NCBI GenBank assembly: GCA_964017235.1
Contig: OZ024936.1
Coordinates: 55,045,028-55,109,027, forward strand
Length of the DNA stretch: 64,000 bases
Origin: Sabellastarte sp. h YS-2021
Lineage: Eukaryota; Annelida; Polychaeta; Sabellida; Sabellidae
Direction: 5' to 3'
A program made the translations under genes and the position numbers. Within the stretch, counting starts at the first letter, position 1. Each line of letters opens with the position of its first letter. The notes under the pieces were generated by a model. It ran no database searches and was not told the DNA's origin. It worked only from the letters and a program-made list of their open reading frames with translations. Shown one piece after another: positions 13,424-24,300 of this stretch.

Positions 13424-13916
13424 CATTGATCATTAAAAAAGTTTTTTTTCTAGTGCTTCTGCTCACTGTTGCATAAACCCTCCCAGAAATTGCAAGCTAA
13501 GGCTTGAGGTTTTTATATTCATTGGTGCCTCTGTATATATGACAGCCCCTTTTCACTATGGATTTATTTAATTCATAAATCATACTAAATAGTGCATGAT
13601 AAAAGTAAAACGTCCCCCATTAGACATATACAGGAAAAAAATATCACTCATGAAGATTAACAATATAATACTCATGTCAAACATTCAAATAACATTGTCA
13701 TATTCATTCATGACACTTTTTTTTCTGTATGTGATTTGGTAAAATTTCCTACTATACATTTGAAAGAGGTATTTAAATTTCCGGATATTTTGTCTTGGTT
13801 ATTGTCACTCTACAGACTTGCATTATAGTTATACACCCATATATAATTGGGAAATCAGAATTTTTTTCACTTTCTACTTTTCCACATTACAGTAAAACGG
13901 TATAATATATCATTTT

Positions 13917-14720
13917 CAGATTGTCTGTGTTCATTTAGGGTCATGGGGGACAACTTCTGAGAAAAGATTTTAAGTCTGCCATCTTATTTCCAAGATAGCC
14001 ACCAGACTGCCACCATCCATCTTTGATTGATTGTCTTCAAACTTTGTACAGTCATTGATATTACTCATGGGGGAAGCCTATTGATTTTGGGCAAAATTGA
14101 TTTTAAAAACATGGCCGCCAGAGGCGATTTTGTAAAAAACAAATTTACCCCGATGCGATACTATAGTTAACACAAAGTGTGCCTCAGATGTGTCAAACAT
14201 GTTTCTATTGTGTTTTTCCGACATGTTCTAACCCATATAGAACACTTTTTGCCATATTACAAATACGACTGTTGTAATAAATTTTGACATTTTGCTGACT
14301 CAGCACTTGTCAACCTTGACAGCAAAATTGTTTAAGAAATCATCTTCAGGTTTTCTGTGTTCATTTTAGGGCCAAGGGGGACTACTTCAAAAAAAAAATT
14401 ATGTCCACCATCTTCTTTCCAAGATGGCTGCCAATATTTTTAAAGCTTGTGTTTGCTCTAAGTTCAGATTTCTTTGACTGATTGTCTTCAAACTTTGTAC
14501 AATCATTGATGTTACTCGTGGGAGGAAGCTTATTGATTTGGGGCAAAAAACATGGTTGCCAGGGGCAATTTTGTAAAACACTTTACCGATGTAATGCTAG
14601 GCACCACAAGGTCTGCTTTAAATGTCTCAAAAATGCTCCCATTGTGTTTTTCCGACATGTTTTATCCCATACAGAACATTTTTGCCACATTAAAAAATTG
14701 GAGTGTTGTAATAGTGAAAA
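13917..14720 (+). repeat. Two-copy tandem repeat, about 425-bp unit
   Basis: Two direct copies, 13917-14330 and 14345-14720, share TGTGTTCATTT, GATTGTCTTCAAACTTTGTA, TTGATRTTACTC, TTGTGTTTTTCCGACATGTT and a CATGGYYGCCAG phrase. Identity is roughly 75-80% by eye. The open frames that cross it translate the repeat and are not convincing proteins. Confidence 0.8.
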
Positions 14721-15027
14721 CTGATTTCTCTGTATCTCTGAAGGACGTCCCAAGGCCTGCAAGCCTTTTTCTCTAGATATTCTTGTTATATGGTTATGCA
14801 ACTGCTGAAGTAACGGGAACATTTAAGATATTGTAGTGTGTGTCACCCAAAACTTGGTAAAAATTTATTCATTAGTGTGTGTAGAACTCTAATTATGAGA
14901 TTTCAGTGAGCCCGCAATTTTTATCTCACTATATTTAACAATTTTAAACATACAAACAATATTTTTGTTATAAATTTACAATGCAAAAGTTGTCATTGAA
15001 TATATTATAATTTTATCAATGAATTAT

Positions 15028-15205
15028 GGAACATCATCTTAGGACTCCATCCACCATTGTTAATGTACTACTGATTACATCATGTGACTCATCACTGATT
15101 CCCTTATCTAAGATCTGCCCAAAACCTGTCAGTCATTTGCCTTATCCACAAATGGCCTCATAACTATAGGCTGCAATCTGATTGGTTGTGTACTACAAAC
15201 ATACA
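15028..15205 (+). repeat. Dispersed repeat, copy 2 of 2
   Basis: Same-orientation relative of 12594-12790, lying just upstream of the VCPKMT start. It may therefore contribute to the promoter region. Confidence 0.65.
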
Positions 15206-15344
15206 AGGTTTAGTAGTATACCACCCGGAAATGACCATATTCATAACATCCGAGGTAAACAAAACGGAATGATCTGTGTGTCGGTGTGCAACTTGATCAC
15301 AATATATAAATATTATTATTTACCATAATACGGAAAACTATACA

Positions 15345-18300
15345 ATGTGTAGTCTTCTTTTGGACGAAGAGCATATATTTACAAGAGATTTTGAAAGACA
15401 TGATGGTTCATCTCTTTCAGTAAATCAGTGTCAAATTGGGGACGTTGGGTGTGTTGTTTGGGATGCTGCTATTGTGTTGGCATCATATTTAGAATCCAAA
15501 GACTTTAGGCAGACCGACAGCAGCAATATTACAAGCTGCTCTATTCTCAATGGTGCTTCAGTGGTTGAACTTGGATCTGGTACAGGAATAGTTGGATTAA
15601 ATGCATGTTGTGAAGGGTAAATTAAATATATATACTGCACTTCAACACGGACCCTCATCAAAGGTAACCAGATCATTCGCACAAAAATTCGTTCACCGAA
15701 ATATTCTTATGTCGATTCACACAAATAAAATTTTGTCTGCAAACCCTACACAAGCACAAGTTTGATTACAGATTTAAAGTACTTAAATTGATATTCAAGC
15801 AGTACCGGTTTTTTATTTTATTTTAGGAAACTCCCACGGAATTCTGTGACCTCACTTTTCTAATTTGCATATTTTCTTTTAAAATATTTCTAGGAAACCC
15901 CACGGGATTCCGTGACTCACATTTTTTTATTTGCATATTTTCTTTTAAAATATTGCTAGGAAATCCCAAGGAATTCCGTGACCTCATGCTTTCTAATTTG
16001 CATATTTTATTTTAAATATTAGTATTAGTAATAGTATTTTCTATGCATATAGAAATGATGTGCGAAAAAAGTTGTGCAAATCGACTGCCTAATAGTAGAG
16101 CAAAATGGTTTTTGTGCGAACAATCTGGTAATCTCAGCAACTCACCCCCCACCAATTTGGACCCAATTTACCTGGAGGCTGGAACGCTCATTATTATGCC
16201 AATGGGCATTAAAGGCAGATTTTTGTAGAATGTTGGGGATGGGCCTTTAATTGATTTTAGTAAAAGTCAAATAAATCACTAATACCTTAGTTTCAGTGTA
16301 TCTTTGATCTAACATGCAATTTTCTGGGGTTGTTATTGCCATTTCAGCCTTCATTGTTTTGAACGATAATGGACTTCTATTTGTGGTTTTCCGTTGTAAA
16401 TACAAGGTAGTGATTAATGAGGGAAAAGCTATAAAACTCACCTTAAGTGGACAAATATAGCATCTGATACCATTTACTATTGATCCAATAAATAACTTTT
16501 AATAATGTCGTTTTATTTTAATGTAATGTCAGTGCAGGTAAATTACACAGTTTGGGAAACAATTACAGGCCTTGTAAAAAACTTTGAACCACCTTGACAG
16601 AAAAAAAAGAGAAAATGTTAAAGTCACTCAATGTCTGTTCATCTTTTTCTAATTTAATTGCTATAAACATTTTGACTAATAGTCTTTCGGAGTCCCTAGA
16701 CGATTAGGAGTCATACAAAGCATAATAAGTTATTCAGAAAACTGAGAGCAGAAAATATGGGTACACAACTTTTGAAAAAACGTCATCAGTAAGGTATTAA
16801 CATAAACAGAAGTGTAATCAATACCAGTTGCTAGGCAGAGATCTGAGAGAAAGGACATAACAATTAATGTTAGCAATACATGTGTTTTCATTTTAATGAA
16901 TATATTTGTCTGATATTTATGAAATAACATGGTTGATGTTAGGGTTTGGGTAAGTTTTTCTTATTTTTTGTACATTTGATGAAAGTTGGGGAGGGGCGTT
17001 TACTTGACTATTGGCATAACAATGAGTGGTTTCGGTAATTTGCCAACTCTGCCCTGTTTCTTTTACCCATTCTCAGATCCTGTAGTGATATAAATTTCAC
17101 CATTTTTTGGCTTGGCAGTGGACCGATTCAAACCTATTCCTATGTTCAGCAATTTTTATGTCAGCTGACTTGTCAGTCAGCTGACATTATGTCATCACTC
17201 TGCGGCGTGGGCGTCCGCGTGAACAACTTCTTCTCCAAAACTACAAGGCCTAGAGACATGCTGTTTTTTTTAAAAGATACCTTATCTATCGAGGATGAAA
17301 AATTGTTCAAGGCATGCAAATCTGTCTGTTCGTCTGTTTGCTAGAGACATTACAAGGGGGGTACCCCCACCAAAAGTGTGAAAATTTCAACATTTTATCA
17401 CAATTTTCTCAGTGACTATTGCAGGGATTTCTCTCATATCTTGCATATATGTACTAGGCCAGAGGTAGATTCTCTTGTGTGAGTATGAGACCTGGATCTG
17501 TCTTATTTTTTTTTAATAAATTTTTTTAATAATTTTTAATGCATTAAAATTCATGAAATCATGCACTAAATCACTTATAACTTCAAAAGTGTTGCATTTA
17601 CAGCATTTTTGAAAATATGTTGTTCAGCTACTTTTTTCATAGCTACAATATGGTGAGTAAGTTGGGTGTCTGTCTCAATAGCTAAGTGAGTAATAGCTAC
17701 TTTTGGGCTTTTCAGTAACTTCCATTATGAGTAAAATCACTTGTAACTTAAAAACTATTGCATTTAGAGAATTTCGTATAAATATGTTATTCAGCTACTT
17801 TTGGGCCAGCTATAACATAGTGAAATTTCAGACCTGTAGCTCATGGCATAGCTGAGTAATAGCTACTTTTAGGTTATCACTGTTGAGTAAATCGCTTATA
17901 ACTTGAAAACTATTGCATTTAGAGAATTTCGTATAAATATGTTATTCAGCTACTTTTGGGTCAGCTATAACATAGTAAAATTTCAGACCTGTAGCTCATG
18001 GCATAGCTGAGTAATAGCTACTTTTAGGTTATCACTGTTGAGTAAATCACTTATAACTTGAAAAGTGTTGCATTTAGAGCATTTTGTTAAAATATGTTAT
18101 TCAGCTACTTTTTTCATAGCTACAAGCCTACAATATGGTGAGTAAGTTGGGTGTCTGTCTCAATAGCTAAGTGAGTAATAGCTACTTTTGGGCTTTTCAG
18201 TAACTTCCATCATGAGTAAAATCACTTGTAACTTAAAAACTATTGCATTTAGAGAATTTCGTATAAACATGTTATTCAGCTACTTTTGGGCCAGCTATAA

Positions 18301-21300
18301 CATAGTAAAATTTCAGACCTGTAGCTCATGGCATAGCTGAGTAATAGCTACTTTTAGGTTATCACTGTTGAGTAAATCACTTATAACTTGAAAACTATTG
18401 CATTTAGAGTATTTTGTTTCAATATGTTATTCACCTATTTTGGGGTCAGCTATAACATAGTGAAGTTTCAGACCTGTGGCTCATTTCATAGCTGAGTAAT
18501 AGCTACTTTGAAGTTCTCACTGTTGAGTAAATCAGTTATAATTGGAAAACTATTGCATTTACAGAAATTTGTGCAAATATGTTATTCAGCTACTTTTGGG
18601 TCAGCTATAACATAGTGAAATTATAGACCTATAGCTCATGGCACAACTGAGCAATAGCTATTCTCAGGTACTGATTGTTGAGTAAATCAGCTATAACTTG
18701 AAAAATATTGCATTTGGAGTATTTTGTTAAAATATATTGTTCACCTACTTTTGGGTCAGCTATAACATAGTGAAATTACAGACCTATAGCTCATGGCATA
18801 GCGGAACAATAGCTATTTTCAGGTTCTCACTATTGAGTAAATCAGTTGTAGCTTGAAAACTATTGCATTTACAGTAGTTTGCTTAAATATGTTGTTCACC
18901 TACTTTTGGGTTAGCTATAACATAGTAAAATTTCAGACATGTAGCTCATTGCATAGCTGAGTAATAGTTCCTTTGAGGTTCTCACTGTTGAGTAAATCAG
19001 TTGTAACTTGAAAACTATTACATTTAGAGTAATTTGTTAAATATGTTATTCACAGAATTTTTGGTCAGCTATAACATAGTGAAATTGCTGACCTCTATGT
19101 CATGGCATAGCTGAGCAATAGCTACTTTCAGGTTCTCACTGTTCAGTAAATCATTGTATCCACTGGATAGCCGCAGTGTGTAGAGAGAGATTTCACCATT
19201 ACTGCTCTGATGAAAAAAAATATTATAGCTAGCTTTCTTAAGTTTGCAGTATATATTAATAACCATAAAATGTTGTCTGGGAATATTTTTGGCCTCATTT
19301 TGAGAAAAAAGATGGCCGCCACAGGTGTTTTTTGTCAGTCACGAAAAGTGCTTATATCTCCCTTATTATTGATCCTAGAGGTTTGGGATGATAAACCAAC
19401 CTGTAGGAAATCATGGGGTGGGAATCTTTTGGTGTGGTCAGATTTGACCTTCAATGACCCCTCCTTCAAGGTCAAACAAGGATAGCCAAACTTAAAAGTG
19501 CTTATAACTCGCTTATTATTGGTCCCAGAGGTTTGGGATGGTAAACAGACAGGAAATCATGGGCTGTGAATCTGTTGATACGGTCCGATTTGACCTTGGA
19601 ACCTTCCTTCTAGGTCAAATGAGGATAGCGAAAATTGAAAGTGCCTACAACTCGCTTATTATTGGTGACAGAGATTTGGGATGGTAAACCATCCCATAGG
19701 AAATCATTGGCTCGGAATCTTTTGGTATGGTCAGATTTGACCTTTGGACCCCTCCTTCAAGGTCAAATGAGGACAGCCAAGCTTAAAAGTGCTTATAACT
19801 CATTTATAATTGGTCCTAGAGGTGTGGAATGGTAAACCATAGGAAATCATGGGCTGGGAATGTATTTGTGTGGTTAGATTTGACCTTGGACCTAGGGACG
19901 TCATCGTTGGGAAGTTTGCTGTCTCGATACCGTGAACAAAACAGTGGGCGATATCGCGGTATTTATCACTAAGTTTATATCTACATTTCAACTTCATATT
20001 TTTAATTCAAAACATTATAAACCCTGTAAATTCTCCGAAATAACAAAGATTTTTACTTTATTAAGGGTAAGATCCAAGAATCTTCATTTTAGAATAAGCT
20101 GAAAGCCATTTCCAGTTACGAGTTCTGGCTCATGTACACCCACGTATATACTTTTCATTAATGTAGTCACTAAACCCCGGAAATCGGGCTATGAAAACAA
20201 AGCTCGATATCGTGTGCGGACTTGAAACATCGGCGATATGATGATATCACGGTACACGATGACGTCCCTACTTGGACCCCTTCTTCAAGGTCGAACGAGG
20301 ATATTGCATTTGTAGTATTTCTTTAAATATGTTTTAACCTATTTTTTACACTTAAACAATTACCTTGTTATTTTCCTTCATAATACCATTTACAGGGCAC
20401 AACTTTTTTATCCTTTTCTTCTGTCAGCTTCGGAATTTCTTTCTTACCATTTACTGTATTTCTGTACAGCCCTTTTCCTGATAATTATTCTGTCCTCTAA
20501 TCACCTTCACAAATCAAAAACACTCAGTCAGCTGACACAGTGCCCGTTCACGGGCACTCTCCTCTTGTTATGATTACCGGTTCTGTTGATAATTGCCTGA
20601 ATTTAATACCCCTGTTCCACCAAAGGATTAAGCCCTGATTGGTCCTGGGACTCTTAATCCTTGAGTCTGTGAAAAAAATCTGAAAAATGGGCGGGAAAAT
20701 GGAATCTTGATTCAGGTATGGGACCAAGCACAGATCGTCCTCAGGAAGCCTCAGATGTCCTTAGACAAGTCATGATCATTCCCCGATCATTAGGCAATTA
20801 AGCTAAGTTTGTGATCAATTTCAACCCCGATCCTGTCGGGGATATACCAACTAGGTCTCAGACTGGTCTGAGGCTTCCTCAGGCCTTCTGGGACTAATAG
20901 ATTTCCTAAGGCAGCAATAGGCGATTTTTGTTGAGGCCTGGGACTAAGAGTCCTGGGCTTAAGAGTCGCAGGACGCCTCAGACAACATATGATTGTGTAA
21001 ATTTTTTGTTTGAGGAGGCCTCAGGAAGCCTGAGACTGGTGAATTTGTGCGTAGGGACGAAAGTGGATCAGTTACAGTTGTGAAAAAAATATCAAACGTG
21101 TTTGATATTCATACTGACAACAACAGATCCAAACATACTCAAACAGACTCTCCAGGACTCTGAATCCGATCCCCAAAGCCCTTAATTGGGAGCCAGGGGC
21201 CGTATTCATAAAGAGATCTTAAGTCTGAGACAAAAAATAGTCTCAGCTTTGAGATTTGGTCTCAGCTGAGACCAAGTCTCAGCTTTGTATTCACAAAGAG

Positions 21301-24300
21301 GTTCTCAGCTGAGACCAAGCTGAGACCAGTCTCAAGTCTTTCCAATGTAAACAAACAATAAACTTGCAAATATATCTAACATTTTTTCAAAGATCAATAG
21401 TTTTTGTGTGTTTTAATTCTTAACAAAAATTATACTGTCTATTAAAATAAAAAATAAATAGAAATTGTGTCAAGTGTTTTTTATTTTTCATGTCACATGA
21501 TCTACTTCTTTGTTGCTATGCAGTCAGAAAACACTGTTGAAAAGTGTCTCAAAGTAAGGTACTTTTGAAACCAAAGTATGGGATATCCGTTGTTACAATA
21601 GTTTAGGCCAAGTATTATATATGTTGTAAATTATTTCTACTTTACATTAAACCAAAACAAATTATAATATGCATCTCAGTTAAGATGAAATAATGCTTGA
21701 GACTTTGAACAAAATATTTAAGACAACTATGTACCAGTCTTAAGTTTGAGACCAAATCTGAGACTAAATTTGGTCTCAACTGTTTTGTGAATAGCTAACA
21801 AGTTTGAGACCAAAAATGGTCTCAGACTTGAGACCAAAACTTAAGACTTGAGACAAAATTTGGTCTCAGCAAGTTTTATGAATACCGGCCCTGAGTCTTG
21901 TGGTGGAACAGGGGCATTAGGTAACCATAGCAATATAATTCTAATGTTAAATAATTAAGGATTTCTCAATGATTTGCAGTTTTCCATTGTGTTTCACCAC
22001 TGTTCAGCTATGTTGTGAAAAATTTACAAAATTTATGAAGGAGTAAAAAAGTGAATTTATACTGACAACAGATCCAAAAAGACTCAAACAGACTGTCCAA
22101 AACTCTGAATCCGATCCCAAAAAACCCTTATTCGGGAGCCTTAGTCTTGTGGTGCAACAAGGGCATTAGGTAACCATAGTTATATAATTGTTATGTTAAA
22201 TAATTAAGGATTTCTCAGTGATTTGGGGTTTTCTATTGTGTTTCACCACAGTGACTGTTCAGCTATGTTGTGAAAAATTTACAAAATTTAGAAAGGAGTA
22301 AAAAACTGAATGTACTTAATTTTTGTGTTAAAGAATGGTATAAATACTTTTTTCAGAGGAAATGTAACCATAACAGATCTTGCAGAATTTTTGCCATTGA
22401 TGAATCTCAATATTGAAGCCAATCGTGAAAAGCTGTCTGGAGAAATGTGTGCCCGGGAACTGAAATGGGGAGAAGAATATACAGGATTTAACCCCCCAGT
22501 TGATTTTTTGTTACTTGCTGATTGTATTTATTATGAAGAGGTAATGTTTTCTCTACCTTTCTACCTGTTCTGTGGTAAATAAAAGCACTGTATGATGAAG
22601 CAAATGAAACCTGAAATAAGGCTAACATTTTAAAACTCAGAAATCATAAATTTTTAAATTTTATGTCAGCTGACTTGTCAGTCATTATGGCATCACACTG
22701 CGGTGTCTGTGTCCGCGCGAACAAATTGTCCTCCAAAACTACAAGGCCCAGAGACATGCTCTTTTCTTGTAAAAGATACCTTAACTATCGAGGATGAAAA
22801 AGTGTTCAAGGCATGCAGATCTGTTTGTTTGTCTGTTCACCACAGCTATTACAAGTGAAGTACCCCCCACCCAAAGTGTGAAAATTTCAAAACTTTATCA
22901 CAATTTGCTCATTGACTATTGCAGGGATTTCTCTCATATCTTGCATATATGTACTAGGCCCCAAGTAGATTCCCTTATGAGAGGGATCTTTCTTAATTAT
23001 TTTTTTATGAATTTTTAAAATAAATTTTAATGCATTAAAATTCATGAAATCAGACACTAAAACACTTATTTTCTCATTGACTATTCCAGAAATTTCTGTC
23101 TTATGCAGGTGTTCCACTGGAGCCAACCCTGTAACCGATCCTAGGGTCGGTTGCAAAAGTCGTAGGGTCATGGGAAAATGTGTGCAAAAATGCTGAGCCG
23201 GTTATGAAATCCCCGACAGGGCGGTACAGTTACAGACAGGTTGTAATGGCCATCACAACAAGACGTAGGGTCGGGGACATTTTTTGCACGGCCAGTCGTA
23301 GAAGTATTATGACAAGCCCTAAACTCCTAACAGGCAAGCCGGATCACAAGCAAATAAGCTGTAAAGACAAACAGACAAGCCGGGAGCATGTTCCCGACTC
23401 TTCCCGACAGGACTGATTGTTTTTGTGGATCGGTATCTACAGTTGGGATCCAGAATCGTGATCCATATCACACTATATAAACCCCTCTCCCCTGTGATGT
23501 GCCATTCATTCCACACTTCAAATATGACAGGAACACATCAAGAGCAACTGCTTGATCACTTGAGGGTCCTTTTGTTTTTATTGAGTTAAATATTTTATTG
23601 TACATGATGATTTCAAGACACAGAAGACAGCAGAACCCAGCACCTGCCCAGCCAGCATCACCATCACTCCCACCACCCCCAAGGAGAAGGAAGTCATAGA
23701 ATCCATGGGTCATGCCCTGGATACTGCAGAGAGAGAAGAGAGGTTGCTACAGAACACTCTTTGACGAGTTAATCACTACTGACATACCAGACTACACAAA
23801 CTTTACCAGGATGCAACCAGCATTTTTTTATTTGATTGAAGAAAGAATTACCCCCCATCTCAGGAAGTCAATCACCAACTTCAAGAAGCCACTGGAAGTC
23901 AGATTGAAACTGGCAGTTACTTTGAGACACTTATCCACAGGGAAAAGCTACTCTTTACTGCAATACCACTGGATGGTTGGAAGAACAGCCCTCTGCAAAT
24001 TTGTCCCCCAGGTCTGCAAAGCCATTCTGAAAGAATTTCAACATGAGTACTTGATGTGTCCCTCTGATCCAGAAGACTGGAAGAAAATTGAAGAAAGATT
24101 TAGAAACACATGGAATGTCCCCCTTGAAGTCGGTGCATTAGATGGAAAATACATTGCTATAAAGAAGCCCAAGAAGTCAGGCAGTGAATATTTTGATGCA
24201 GATTACAAGTTCCTGTGGGTCAACATGAGGGCCAGTGGGTCATCATCTGATGCTCAGATATTCAACCGCAGCAAACTGAAAAGAAGAATTGAGAATGGAA

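Larger units (their letters stand above)
17158..20569 (+). mobile_element. Non-autonomous Helentron/pearl-like element with two tandem arrays (copy 1)
   Basis: The left end ATGTCAGCTGAC and the right subterminal CAGTCAGCTGACACA share an inverted GTCAGCTGAC. The right end has a perfect hairpin GTGCCCGTTCACGGGCAC (20540-20557) followed by TCTCCTCTTGTT. Between them are a unique left domain, array I (17590-19150, ~145-bp units with CAGCTATAACATAGT and TTGAAAACTATTGCATTT) and array II (19340-20310, ~147-bp units with CTTATTATTGGTCC, GGTTTGGGATGGTAAACC and TTCAAGGTCAAA). No protein. The structure (subterminal inverted repeats, 3' hairpin, central tandem repeats, no target duplication) fits HINE/pearl elements of bivalves; the class call is inference. 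A mirrored copy is at 49099-52542. Confidence 0.7.

Noticed and set aside
15824-16018. CRISPR-like array (regular repeats with spacers)
   Set aside because: The whole 66-bp unit repeats, not short repeats with unique spacers, and it lies inside a eukaryotic MITE.
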